DNA from: Capillidium heterosporum
Taxonomy: Eukaryota > Entomophthoromycota > Entomophthoromycetes > Entomophthorales > Capillidiaceae
Direction: 5' to 3'
Length of the DNA stretch: 64,000 nucleotides
Assembly (NCBI GenBank): GCA_016630905.1
Contig: WBMQ01000003.1
Coordinates: 186,001 to 250,000 of the forward strand
Part shown: piece after piece, positions 49,123-60,806 of the stretch
Position numbering within the stretch: position 1 is the stretch's first letter
Layout of the letters: each line of letters begins with the position of its first letter
Program-made: the position numbers and the translations under genes
Notes under the pieces: model-generated
What the model was told of the DNA's origin: nothing
The model's input: the letters and a program-made list of their open reading frames with translations, nothing else
The model's database searches: none

Positions 49123-49975
49123 GCTGATTCTCTAAAAGCTTAGGTACTTGAAAGTCGGTTAGAAGGGATAATTTGCAAGCTTTGGCTTTTGGGAAATTGC
49201 TGATTTCAATCCAGCTGAAATAATGGGACGGAGAAATATTTTAGCCTTTACCAGATCACCTCAAATTCTTTCTATAGCCTTAAATTTTGAGAACATCAAC
49301 TTTCTTATACAGCTGTTATAGTAAACGTGAAAACTATGTCTGCTTTTTACTTGCAAAGATGTAGTTTATTGGAAGCGCATAGTATAAATTTATAACTGAT
49401 TGTACTTATATCAAGTCCAGTTGGATAGATAGCTGTATTGACTAAAAGGTTAATTGTGACTGTAAAGGACATGTTTTTATAGCTCTAATTAGGAAAAGTT
49501 CAAAGCAATCCAATATACTACTAGATAAGGTGCACTTATCTATATATATACTGGTTGCATTTAAGTTTGGGTATACTACCGTCAATTTAGCCATATTAAG
49601 TAGCTAAATTATATAAGGATATCTTGAACATCAATGTTGTTGCCATCAAGTTTATTGTTGTAAAGTATACAGGCTAATTTATTCCCTTTCTGACTGCTAC
49701 CCACGATACTTGAATGCCTGTTGTGAGTTGCCATTTGCTTCTGAGGCCCAAGCTTCACTTGAAGCATTTGTCAATTTCCTCAAGTTTGGTTCAATAGGAT
49801 CCACTTATCTTGATCTAAAAACCATCAACCTAATCTGATTGCTTGAATTATGCGTTTTAATTCGATGAAGGCAAATGAGATTTTAGAAAACCCTTCCAAA
49901 CTGAATTAACCCATCTCTAACTCGTTCCGCAAGAACGCCACTTCAACACTGCATATATTTTGACCAGTAGCTGTT
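49123..49975. other. Divergent intergenic region between SYS1 and PSY2
   Basis: Holds the upstream regions of two genes that point away from each other. No gene or RNA recognised. Confidence 0.5.
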
Positions 49976-52198
49976 ATGAATTTCAAGGAAAGAGTTAAGC
50001 TATTTATCCAATACGAACAGTCTTGGGCAGACGTTACGACTGGCTACCTGACCTTTGAAAAAGATGAACGCATTAGCGACAAGACGCGGTTGTTAGTTAA
50101 GACCAACGATGATAGACTAATCTTAGCTTCCCATGTAAAGAATATAGGCGAGTACCATGTCGAACACAACTCTTTGATGCTATGGTCTGAAGGGTTGTCT
50201 GGGCCCGACGTCTGTATCAGTTTTTTGGAGTCAGTGAATCGAGATCGATGCGTCGCTATAATTACCGATCTTCAAGCCGAACTCACCCCACCCAGCTCCC
50301 CCGAGCCCAGCGAAGTAGCCTACGCCCACCTGCTACCTACAACGGACAACTTGACTGCCTTGGAAGAATTAATAGTTAGGAAAGCCACCATAGCCAACCA
50401 GAAGCAGGAACTCGTTTCCCAACTTAGACAGGTAAATTTTGCGGGACGATTGAAGAATCTGTACCTAGAAGCCGATGAAAAAGGCGACACCAGTACCCTA
50501 CAGAAGCTTTTCAAGATAGTAATGGCCCTAATCAAGCTATACGACGTCGGAATCTTGGAAGACTTGCTCTTTGACGACGTGGTAGGTGCTACTATGGGAA
50601 TGCTCGAGCATGACCCTCTGTACCCCGACCTCCAACCCGGGTACCGAGCCTATATTGAGGATCCCAACCACTTCCACAAGCTCCTTAATTTAACCAGCAG
50701 TGATTTGCTGCGAGCCATCCACACCGCATTTCGTTTAGGCTACCTGAGAGATACCGTATGCTGTCGTGTGCAGGACGGACAGTTGGACCAGCTACTAGGC
50801 CAGATGATTGCCAACAAGAACAATATCATCGTCTCCCACTTCCACAACGAAGAGTCGGACCACCTGTCCAAATTGAGGGAGATGTTGGAGAATCCCGACC
50901 TGACTAACGACACCAAGCGCAATGTGATCAAGTTCATCCAGCAGCTATGTCGACTGAACAAGCAGAGCGATAAGCGAAGGCCAATACTAGAGTTCCTCGT
51001 TGGAACGGGTATCAAGGCCATGTTCAGGTTCTGCCGCGAAGATGACGATGAAACTTCCCAGGAGATGCTATGCGAGATAATGCTAACTGTAGTTGAACTG
51101 GACCCAGGACTGGCGCGCCGCACTATCAAGGAGGATATGGTCGATGAGGAGAACATTGTCTCCTTCCTCATCGAAGCTATCACGGTCGATCCCAAGGAAT
51201 CAATCGCCCAGGAGTACGCCGAGTTCCTCAAGGCACTACTCGTCCATCACAACTCACTGACCTATACCCGAGCACCACCCAACAACCAAGTCAACTTCAC
51301 CAACTTTAAAGACAACGATTTGCGACCCTTCGTCGAGCACTTTTATGCCAACTTTGCCAACACCATGTTCGCCCCGATCGTAAACTTGGAAGAGACCAAC
51401 TTCACCACGACCTTTGACAACAAAAAAATATATTATTTGCCTGAGGATCTATCGTTGACTTGCTTCACTTTGTGTGAGCTTTTGGTGGCCTTCCTACGGT
51501 CGCACCCCGACTTTGTGCAGGAGCTACCTAACCTCGACACCTTGATGTCCCATCTCAAGTTCCTTATATTCTCGCCGCAAGGCCACTTCCAGCTGTCGGC
51601 CGTGCGCGTTTTCAGGACCATGCTGGGCTCCAAGCGTCCCTTCCTACTTACCAAGCTCATCGAGCACGACGTACTCAAAGATCTGATTCTCGCCTACAAG
51701 CAGACCGTCACCAGCCGCAACATGTTGAACTCGGCCGTTTTGGAATTCCTGGAGTTCATTCGTACCCATAACTTGCACGACCTCATTATCCACATCTGCG
51801 AGGACCTAGCCATGGAGACGAGAGATGTTGAGGGCACTACCATGTTTGAAGCTTTGCTAGAGCGCCACGAACAAAATGTTTTGGCTAATGCCGACACTCC
51901 GGTTCTAGAAGAGGATACGTCAGCCAGCCTTGTCGCCCCATTATCTTCCGAACGACAGGGGGCCTGGGGTACTTCGACTTTAGATGGCATCACCGAACAG
52001 TATTTCGAGACGGATGAGGAGGACAATGAAGCGATTCAAACTTCCACTCAGGCTCAAGATGAGGTATCGGAAGAGCCCACTTTGTCACCACCTAGCGCGA
52101 ATCTACCCCCCAAGCGCAAGTTAGTCGACTACTCTGACGATGAGGATGACGATGAAGATGGCTTCGCTAAACTTACCAAGAAGTCGCAGCGTAACTAG
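49976..52198 (+). CDS. PSY2: Protein phosphatase 4 regulatory subunit 3 (Psy2/SMEK)
   Basis: A single-exon frame of 740 residues with an ATG start; uninterrupted over 2.2 kb and with better codon bias than its flanks. Residues 1 to about 110 form the EVH1/PH-like domain (RVKLFIQYEQSWADVTTGYL, SLMLWSEGLSGPDVCISF). Residues about 140-350 are the conserved SMK-1 domain (DLLFDDVVGATMGMLEHD, LGYLRDTV, HNEESDHLSKL). Armadillo-like helices follow to about 620. The tail is acidic with PPKRKLVDYSDDEDDDED, a basic signal plus the LVDY-acidic motif typical of the family. With PP4 catalytic subunit and R2 it dephosphorylates DNA-damage targets such as gamma-H2AX and Rad53 in yeast; the EVH1 domain picks substrates. 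Nothing is missing. Confidence 0.97.
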   Translation: MNFKERVKLFIQYEQSWADVTTGYLTFEKDERISDKTRLLVKTNDDRLILASHVKNIGEYHVEHNSLMLWSEGLSGPDVCISFLESVNRDRCVAIITDLQAELTPPSSPEPSEVAYAHLLPTTDNLTALEELIVRKATIANQKQELVSQLRQVNFAGRLKNLYLEADEKGDTSTLQKLFKIVMALIKLYDVGILEDLLFDDVVGATMGMLEHDPLYPDLQPGYRAYIEDPNHFHKLLNLTSSDLLRAIHTAFRLGYLRDTVCCRVQDGQLDQLLGQMIANKNNIIVSHFHNEESDHLSKLREMLENPDLTNDTKRNVIKFIQQLCRLNKQSDKRRPILEFLVGTGIKAMFRFCREDDDETSQEMLCEIMLTVVELDPGLARRTIKEDMVDEENIVSFLIEAITVDPKESIAQEYAEFLKALLVHHNSLTYTRAPPNNQVNFTNFKDNDLRPFVEHFYANFANTMFAPIVNLEETNFTTTFDNKKIYYLPEDLSLTCFTLCELLVAFLRSHPDFVQELPNLDTLMSHLKFLIFSPQGHFQLSAVRVFRTMLGSKRPFLLTKLIEHDVLKDLILAYKQTVTSRNMLNSAVLEFLEFIRTHNLHDLIIHICEDLAMETRDVEGTTMFEALLERHEQNVLANADTPVLEEDTSASLVAPLSSERQGAWGTSTLDGITEQYFETDEEDNEAIQTSTQAQDEVSEEPTLSPPSANLPPKRKLVDYSDDEDDDEDGFAKLTKKSQRN

Positions 52199-53100
52199 GG
52201 GTTAGTCACATTCTACTTGGGTGCAGTTTAGGACCAGATCTACTTGATCTGGTTACTGGCTACTCTACACTACTTTGCATGATAGTTTGTAAGGCGCTAT
52301 GTCGATGCTTCCGGACCTAGGACCTATTGGTTTAGGTACATATTTGATTTCATTTTACTTGTGTTGTTTTATAGTAAATTTATTTGGATGCTAGAATATA
52401 TTGGATTTTTTGATATATATCTTTATTTTATATCCCTGCAGGTGTACAATAGCTACACTAACGTACTTTAGTAATATTTTTAGCTATTGCATCTGATAAT
52501 TAAACGGAAGGATGTAAAAGAAATATCTATTAGATCTAACTTATCAAGTTACAGCGAATGTATTATGTTTTTACTGCTATCGGCTGGATATATAGAAATA
52601 TAAAAATGTCTGCAGCATTTGAAAACTATAGTAATCACCAGAGTCGAGTTTTTTCAAGTATTTTAGATTATGTATGGCAATATCATCAATTATAAAAGTT
52701 ATAGCTGAATCGATAGCAAGCATTAATTATCAATTTTGCAAGTACTATAGCCTTAGCCTTTAACTTACCAAAACACTGTATTAAATCTTTAAATCTATTG
52801 CTATATAGCCTAGTTTGTCTCCCTCCATGAATTAATTATCAATGCCAAGAATACGATTCAAAATCAACCTTTATACAAATCTAATTTCCAATTCAACATA
52901 GAGCTTTGTGCCAAAATATCTCATCATCAAGAGAAACGTTTGTAATAGGCTTTTCTATTGATCAAGCAACCTATCAACAAATTTTAAAGAGCTACTACCA
53001 GAGAGCCCTCGTTAGATAAAGCACACCAAGTCTATTCAACCAGTAAATGCAAAATGTATAACATTGTGAGATTGATATCCAAATGCTCAAAACAAGTAAA
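52199..53100. other. Intergenic stretch after PSY2
   Basis: No gene seen. A small inverted repeat lies in the presumed 3' UTR (52234-52252: CCAGATC, five bases, GATCTGG). The last 100 bp precede the first BTB-family copy. Confidence 0.5.
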
Positions 53101-53634
53101 ATGAAAGGCAACTTTGATAACGGGGAGAGTGTGTTTACCTTTAGTGAGTGCAAATATGGCTTAGCATTGATCTATATTTACAATAAAAGATTAAAAACAA
53201 AGATATATAATGAACCATATTAACATATTCAAAGGATATTTCCTTCTAGTCCTAGTTGAAAATCTCAAGAATAAGCGATTCTTCATTGAACTGGACAAAC
53301 TGTGTATTGAGTTTATAAAGATCAGGAAGGTCGATGACGCTATGGAGATATATACCAAGCCTAAGGAATAGGACATCATTAATTTCAATATGATGCTTGA
53401 GTGGGCTATGGTGGTTATGGGTAACTTTAAGGACAGTTTCAAATTTTTGAAGTTCTGTATCGACTTTAACACCACTAATACTCTCTACAAATATATTTTT
53501 TATCACTTGAGAATCAATTGAAAATTAATTGAAAGGAGTTGAATAAGGGAAGCTACGTGAAAGAAATGTTAAAGGACTATCCCAATGACTACGCTATCAA
53601 TCTATGTACCATTCTTATGGACGAAACTAAATAA
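53101..53634 (+). pseudogene. BTB-family copy A, internally deleted
   Basis: Begins like the intact copy: FTFSECKYGLALIYIYNKRLK, an intron-like interval, then GYFLLVLVENLKNKRFFIELDK. It jumps straight to the post-BTB part: EFIKIRKVDDAMEIYTK, a stop, FNMMLEWAMVVMGNFKDSFKFLKFCIDF. The whole POZ fold (about 130 residues of the intact copy) is missing and further stops follow. The deletion joins a Leu/Cys-ending segment to the CIEF stretch without an obvious repeat. No product is expected. Confidence 0.85.
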
Positions 53635-55145
53635 AATTACGTTGCTCTTATCTTTTTGCTAAATGAGGTGGTACTAGTATATACATTTGGTATCGTAGTA
53701 TATTTTAAAGGCTGGCAACGATTTAAATCAAACGAAATAAAGCTTAATTGAAATGAATATAAACATTAAAATATACAAAGTATATGTTTCTAAACACCAT
53801 TGATTTACCTATAAACTTGAAAGCTAGACTTGCATTAGCTTCTAAACATTATACATCGATAGTACTATGAAAGTTGTGCTTAAAAGAATCTGGATAAAAA
53901 ATAAAAGCTTTATATACCATCACCGTTTTATTAGCCTGGAATGTAATAGTACCAGGGTATTAATATACCACCTATAAATCTATAGCTACATTATCTTTAC
54001 TATATTATATATGTATATATATAGGTTAGCTAAAAATATACGTGCCTGAAGATACCATAAACAAACTTTACTAGTTTGTAATAGTCCAAAGTTTTGAACA
54101 TACGATACCAATATTCATAACTATATACTTGAATTCCTACGATAGTTCCTAAATCACACGCGAAATAAGCTATATAATTGAACTCTCTTTCCGACTACCG
54201 TCAATAAGGCTTTTCAAATAGCTTGATATCCATTCTTTATTCAAAGGGCTAATAACTATAGGTATCGTATCTGATAAAAAATTGGAACTTCAGCCTCCAA
54301 ACCCTTGAAATTTCAATTTGGAATGGTTATCCTTATCTAACTGATTTGATGAAATAGAATAAACTAAAGCTACAATTATAAGCTGGAGACCATCGGCACC
54401 CATAAGATACTAAATTTGACGTTTTTTGTTGAAAGTAAAGTATCGTAAGGTTAAATAAGCTGCAGGTTCGTTAATTAAATGCATCTAGCTATTCAAAAGT
54501 AAAAATGATAGATCTTATTCAGAAAACTTTTATTAATAATATACCTGGACAAAACCTTGTCTTTCTTCAATGTTGGTTCTTATTTTCCAAAAGACCTTAT
54601 CTAATTTCTTACTACTACCTTCTTTTTGAGTGAATCATCTGTTAGCTTATTCTTGAAATTCAATTGGCTTGAAAACTAGCTTGTTGAAATTTAGGAAGGG
54701 TGGCTATAAAATCGAAATATATATATTAAGCTAAATAATAAAGAGATTACATTTACTATTGTTAAATTTTATATCGTTTAATTGAAAATGTCTACATTAA
54801 ATTTGTTCCTTCTACTTCTATTTTGAAGAAACATTGTTCATCTTTTCAAAGCCTCAAGTTTTCTTTACTAGGCAAAATATACAAAAACATCTGCTTTAGT
54901 CCTAATATATTGCAACACTACCTTAAAAGCAAGATATTGCAACGTGCAAAAGTTTAGGACCAGATTAGTACTAATTTGTTCAATATGAGAACATAATTGG
55001 CCGCGCAGTCGAAAGTTTTATCGTATGTTTTCGGCATTGAGATATATTATAAACTGGGGAAGTGGTTCGAAGCTGATATATCTCACTGCAAATATCAAGA
55101 CTATATTTCCACCAACCTATCCAACACAAATCTCTTTAATTTAAT
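53635..55145. other. Gene-free stretch between BTB copies A and B
   Basis: AT-rich, no gene recognised. The final part should carry the promoter of copy B. Confidence 0.5.
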
Positions 55146-56231
55146 ATGAAATATCAAAAGATGAACACAACAACATCCAAAATAACAAAAGTGGAGATTG
55201 ACCTCGATAACAAAGAAAGGACGTTCAACTTTACCGAATGCAAATGCAGTTCAGCTACGATTCACATATATACCAAAAGGTTGAAAAGCAAAGGTATTTT
55301 CACTTAGCAAGTCATATTAATATATTTTACAGGCTATATCCTCTTTGATGTTATTGAAAACCCTAAAGATGAGAGATTCCTTGTCGAGACCCAAAAAAAC
55401 TTTACCTTTTCGAACGACATATTGGAGTTGAACCAAAGCAACACTTCCCTTAAAAATCCAAAACTAGCAGATGGATATGTTACTATCCTTCGCGATTTCG
55501 ACCTTTTTTGTAAGCTTTCTATATAACAATTGTACTAATTTGTCTACTTTAAAGCGTTTAGCAATCTTGAAGATAGAGATTTGAAGTTCGACTTGTATAT
55601 CCATTACTTTTTGAGAGACAAGGAGCTGAATCCACAGTGTTTTGGTACCGGATTCGAAAGTTTTTATAGGGATGGCACTTTTAATGACATGATCTTTCAA
55701 ATCGATCAAGCTAATAACAATGATGGTAAATTGGAGGAAGGGGAAGTCGAAAAAGTATATGTCAACAAAACTATATTAGCACTGCGGTCAACTTACTTTA
55801 AACGAATGTTTACAACAAGTTTGAAGGAAAATTCAACCGGGATTGTAGAAATCCAAGGTATCAGCTTTGAAAATCTCAAAGAACTAGTCCACCTCCTGTA
55901 TACCAGCAAACTTAGCACCGACTTTATAAGGAATCGAAAGGTTGACGATGTTATAGAGATACATACCAAGCTCGACGAATGGGATATAACCAACTTTGAC
56001 ACGATGCTGGAGCGAGCCATTTTGATGATGGACAGCTTGGAAGACTGTTTTAAGCTTTTAAAGTTTTGTATGGACTTTAAAATCAAAGGCAGTCTATATA
56101 ACTACCTAAGGTACTACCTGAGGGAGAGCTGGGAGGAATTGAACCGAGGAAACAACTTGAAGGAGCTGCTCAAAGGCTACTCTAGCGACTTTTTCATAGA
56201 TTTATGTAATATTATTAGGAAGAAAGCTTAG
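55146..56231 (+). CDS. BTB/POZ-domain protein, the only apparently intact member of a local family
   Basis: Three exons: 55146-55293, 55333-55509 and 55555-56231; 333 residues in phase. The N-terminal ~150 residues (DLDNKERTFNFTECKCSS, GYILFDVIENPKDERFLVE, GYVTILRDFDLF) sit where MATH domains sit in speckle-type POZ proteins, but the match is loose. A BTB fold follows: DGTFNDMIFQI, YVNKTILALRSTYFKRMFTT, IVEIQGISFENLKELVHLLYTSKL. Then comes a helical BACK-like tail (RAILMMDSLEDCFKLLKFCMDF, LKGYSSDFFIDLCNII). Many such proteins are Cullin-3 ubiquitin-ligase adaptors, with the N-terminal domain binding the substrate; this role is inferred. Four broken relatives lie at 53.1, 57.3, 61.8 and 63.2 kb. 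An internal start at the third exon would give only the BTB half, so the spliced model is preferred. Confidence 0.82.
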
Positions 56232-57265
56232 TAAAATTAGCTATACTTCCATTCCTGGGTTTATTTAATAAAGATGTGAGATTTTGGTTACTTGTATTTC
56301 CAAATAATCGAAATATTATTACTAAGTTTTGTTTATAAATGTTATACAAGTAGCCTAAAACCAATAATATCTTTGAAATAAAATAAATATGAAAAACTAA
56401 CAATAGTATATCCTATATTACAAATTTGGACTTATAATCCCGATAAATAGACCCCTACATCAACTTTTAAACTCTGTGTTGAACTCTAACCTACTTGACC
56501 AAAAACTCTGGTTCGAAAAAGTATATTTTCCAATTGAAATGTACTGAAGCTAGCAAGTTGAATACTGCCGATATGTATATAGAAGATACCTTATTTAGTG
56601 ATTTTTATTGGAAATAAAGTAAAGTTGGGTTAAATTTGCTGTGGCTTTGCTAACTAAAACTCCATACTTATAAACAATACGGAAGATAAGTTGGATATCA
56701 AATTCTATACAAATTTAAGCCTAGGCTCTTTACTATTATAATTTCGAAATTGGGTTTAATATTTCTAATCTTTCGCTCTTCTGATTATCTGATATCGAAC
56801 TGCTGTTCATTAGCTTCTCTATAGAGTTCAATTGATTCATTAATCGATATGTTGAAATTTGTAAAAGCTTGTTTATAAAACGTTATATTGGTGAAGCTTA
56901 AAATTATTATGAAAGTTTGTATAGCTTAGATAATATTAAAAGTGCTTATATAGTAACATTTTTTTATATTTCCAAAGTTTCGCTTTCTACTGCTTTGAAG
57001 AAACAGTTATCATCATACTTTTAAACTTTAGGCTCCCTTTGTTTAACTTTTAAAGCAAACAATTATATTCAATAGCTTCAAATAAGATCAAGTTTAGTTG
57101 TTTATAATCAGAATTTCCTTTAGATCTTGGAAAGCATTTCAAAGTAGTGAAGCAGTTCAAAGTTAGCTTCTCAAGTAATATTGCCAAACAACCAATTTCA
57201 CCATATCCATTTAAAGCTATCCAACAACAGCACCTAAAAACAAAAAAAGAAACATATAAAGATAT
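56232..57265. other. Gene-free stretch between BTB copies B and C
   Basis: No gene recognised. Part of it resembles the DNA upstream of copy B in short words (for example TTCGCTTTCTACTGCTTTGAAGAAACA-like DNA near 56980 beside TTCTACTTCTATTTTGAAGAAACA near 54810), so flanks were probably duplicated with the genes. Confidence 0.45.
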
Positions 57266-58277
57266 ATGAAAATATTCAAAACAGCCCATGTAAAGATTAT
57301 TTTCGACAACGAAGATAGAGCACACAACTTTAGCGAGCACAAATGTAGCTCAGTTATTATCTATACCTATTTAAAAAAGTCAAAATCAAAGATATATATA
57401 CTCAATAAGCTGTATTAGCATATTTTGAAGGCTAAATTCTTTTCAATGTTGAAAATCTCAATAACGAACAATTTTTATTAAGATTCAAGAAATATTTTCT
57501 GACAACCGATATAGTTGAATTAAATCAGAGCAATTTGTTGCTTAAAAGCCCAAAGTTAACAGACAGGTATGTTATCATTCTTAAGGACTATGATTTATTT
57601 AGTAAATTATTAATTTGTAAAAAGTACTGATTTATATAAACTAAAAGTTTGGTCTAATTTTAGTTATAAGGAGATAAAAAGGATGTATATATTCATTATT
57701 TTGTAAAAGATAATTCAGTAAACTCATACACCATTGGATTTAGCTTCGAAAAGTTATATAAGGACAGTGTTTTTGACGACGTAGTCTTACAGGTCAGTTA
57801 AAGCAATAGCAGCAAGAGAAGTTTAGATAAAAGGAAAATAAAGTTGGTACATAGCAACAAAACTACGTTAGCGTTACAAGTAGATGTTCACGGTCAATAA
57901 GACAAAAATTTGGCTAAAGTCCTAGAAGTTGAAGGGGATGATCTATTTTCTATATACCAGTAGACTAATTTTTAAATTTATAAGAAATCGAAAAGTGAGC
58001 GATATCATGAGGATCTGCTAAGTTTAACGAGTGGGACATCACCACTTTAAGTTTATATTTGAACAGGCAATCCTGATTATGGACAACTTTGACGATAGTT
58101 TTAAGCTTTTCAAGTTCTGTATCAATTTTAAGATAATGAACACATTTTGCAGCTATCTCAATGGTTATTTGAAGGAGAGCTGGAGAGAAATAAGTGGAAA
58201 AAGGAATTTGAAGGAACTACTCAGACTATTCTAGCGACTTTTTCATGGACCTGTGCAACATCCTTTGAAAGAAATAA
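57266..58277 (+). pseudogene. BTB-family copy C, full-length but broken
   Basis: Collinear with copy B over its whole length: NEDRAHNFSEHKCSSVIIYTYLKKSK, FNVENLNNEQF, RYVIILKDYDLF, then DSVFDDVVLQ, NKTTLAL, LIFKFIRNRKVSDI, FEQAILIMDNFDDSFKLFKFCINF and LKELLR. The frame is interrupted by several stops and shifts, including in the BTB core and near the end. Intron positions seem kept. It is an older relic than simple truncation. Confidence 0.85.
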
Positions 58278-58683
58278 CAATAAACCTATTTTGTGTCTCT
58301 TTTTTAACATATATCTTGGCAATTGTCTATAATGCTAAATAATTTTTACATTCCGGTAGGTCTTTACATATTAAAACTAAATTTCAATTGTTTTTGTTCG
58401 CACCTACAAGTGAACATAAGTTTTCAGTTTCTTTGAAATTGAGATAGATCTTAAAATACCATCTCTTTACTTATATAAGCTTGAAAGTTAGATAGATAAG
58501 TCACATTACCTTTTTGATAATGGGGTGATATTAGCATAACAAAATAATACTCAATAGCAAACAATTATCATAAACTCTAGTATACTATTTATAAACGAAC
58601 AAAAACACAAATACTATAAAATAGCATCAATAAATTATCATATATTACAAAGCATTAATAATACAACCTTAATAGCTAAACCC
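58278..58683. other. Short gene-free stretch
   Basis: Convergent 3' flank between BTB copy C (plus) and the PhoD-like gene (minus). Nothing recognised. Confidence 0.5.
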
Positions 58684-60806
58684 TTATACCAGCTTCCAAA
58701 TCATATGAAGGATGGGTTGAACATCAGAATCCTTCTCAACTTCAACGAAATTCTTCAAATAATCGACTATCCCTTCCTCCTTCGCATAGTCAAAGTTGGT
58801 AACTACAGGTGTTGTATCCATCAAAATGATTTGCACTTTACTATTGATGCCGTTCAAATCCTTCAAAACTTCCGGTTCGAAATAGTTGCCAGCATCCAAC
58901 TGATCGGGTAAATTAGTATAAACTGAAACTACCATTATCGGCTGTTGATTAGATGTATCTACGTAAAAGGTACCAAACTTTATATTTCCTTGTCGATAGT
59001 AAAGTAAGGTGGGGTCGAACTCGGTATAAGAGGGTTGAAAAGGTTCGGTAGATACTTTTGACTTTGGCTCCCATTTAAAGACTCGTAATGGTGCGTAGAA
59101 CTGGTTGATAGGTGAAAATGAAAAGTCCAAGAATCCAAATGGAAGCTTGGTGATGGCAACCTCATGTCGATCCTACATACATGTTAATTAAATAAACTTT
59201 ACAATAGTTAGCCTTACCCCCGATAAAAAGAAAAGATTCTTAACATCCTTGATCTGTTGTAGAAGGTAATGACGTTCAGTTTGGTATCCCCTCCAAGTAT
59301 CCTCCAAAGATTCGGGCCAATCCCAGTTGATCGTTAAAGGTACTGAGCTGACAATGAACTTGACCTTACCTTCATCCAATTTAGCCCAATCAATAACTTC
59401 TGTTAACTGATCTTTACCCAGCATAGTTTTAAATCGGTCGTCCGGTAAATAAGAATTGGATCGATACCTCCTTGTATCTAAAACGAAGAAAGAGACATTG
59501 CCGTGGGTAAAATTGAAGTAGGATTTGGGAAGTTCGGGCTCAAAAGGTTGGCTTTTATCTGTAGGTTCGGGTAGAAGATTGGGCCAGAGCCTTGGTAGTT
59601 GATGAAGGCACTGATAGCGTTTTGGAAGGGGAAGGTGAGGTTGTTGGACCAGTTGTTCAATATCTCATGGTCATCGTACAGGTTGAATATGGGGATCAGT
59701 TGGATGATCTTTCGGATGAATGGGTCAGCGTAGATCTGCCGATAAAACTTCAAGTAGACCGATTTGGCTGAGCCGTAGTAGTAAGGCACATCTATATAAA
59801 TATAATCAACAAAAGCAATTGGTATTCCAAAATAAAAAGTAAAGCGTTACCAGAATAAATAAAGTCACCTAAGAATAATATGAAATCCAAAGGCTGGAAC
59901 TTGGAATCTTTGAAAAACTTATGGTAGATGGCCTCCATACCCCTAACTTGGTTGGTAGATTTCTTAAAGGCGGGGAACTGGTATGGGAAGTTGGGCTTTA
60001 TACAGGAACCGGATAAAAAGAAGAGGGGCTGGCTACCTTGGATTGGGAAGGTTTTAAACGCCAGGTCCTTCAATATCACTTCCGAAGTTTCAACGTCGAT
60101 TACTTGATATTGATACTCGGTATCACTTTTCAAATCTTCCAGCTTGATAATCATTGTAAAATCGTCGACTGCATTTAGGGCTATCTTTTCTTTATAAGTT
60201 AAAAACTGATCAAAGGCGCCTTCCAGTTTAGGCCGGTACTGTACTTTTAATTCCGTTTCAAAAGGAACCCTTAAAAACAAATTGGCAGTAGTCGTATCTA
60301 CATAAGTTATCCTACTGAAGGTTAGATCTCGCTCCGGGTATAGGAACCTATGGCTGAAGGTGAAATCTAAACTTAGAAATAAAGCTACAGCTGAACCTAT
60401 CCAGTTTAAAGTTAAAAGGCGTACTATTAACGAGTTGGCTTTGAAATTTGAATTGCGGTTGAAGAGTTTTTTGGAGATTGGGCTGTTGGACTTACTCTTT
60501 CGTAACCTTACGCCTTTACTGTCATTCAGCTGATAGGGGCTATTCATATTGGGCAAGCCAGGCTCTTTAGTTTTACTACTCAGTATAGACTTTGCCCTCA
60601 ACTCATCTTTCAATAGGGAATTGTTGAATGGCTGTTGGTGCTGGTCTTTCATTAAGATACATTGCCTTATAGAGTAGGTCATGAAGGTTAAAACGATAAA
60701 AGTTGCTAAAGTAGCATTGAGAAATTCGTTTTCAGGTATCCTAATAAAAGTTTGCAACTGTAAAAAACTGCTTTAAAAGTTATATTACCATCTCAGATAG
60801 AACCAT
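58684..60806 (-). CDS. PhoD-like metallophosphatase, membrane-anchored; one frameshift
   Basis: Proposed exons: 60789-60806, 59851-60757, 59218-59791 and 58684-59172. The tiny first exon (MVLSEM) supplies an ATG; the second exon has only a TTG at its start. The N-terminal third has two hydrophobic segments (ATLATFIVLTFM near residue 22, LTLNWIGSAVALFLSLDF near 120), so it is membrane-bound. A PhoD N-terminal Ig-like domain follows, then the metal-site motifs GSCIKPNFP, FLGDFIYSD, NLYDDHEI, FFVLDTRRYRS and SGDRHE. PhoD enzymes are Ca/Fe-dependent phosphodi- or monoesterases that act outside the cytoplasm. Near 59570 the frame must shift by one base between IFYP and PEPTDKSQPFEPELPKSYFNF to reach FFVLDTRRY; no intron fits. 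The spliced length is one base short of a multiple of three, which agrees. Confidence 0.85.
59563..59580 (-). other. Frame break in the PhoD-like gene
   Basis: On the minus strand the open frame from YQGSGPIFYP runs on to a stop 30 codons later. The other frame (PEPTDK to FFVLDTRRYRS) contains the essential DTRRYRS motif. There is no GT donor between them on this strand, so splicing cannot bridge them. A missing base is the simplest reading. Confidence 0.8.

Noticed and set aside
50740-51231. 163-residue minus-strand frame inside PSY2.
   Set aside because: Ser-rich shadow of the conserved coding strand.
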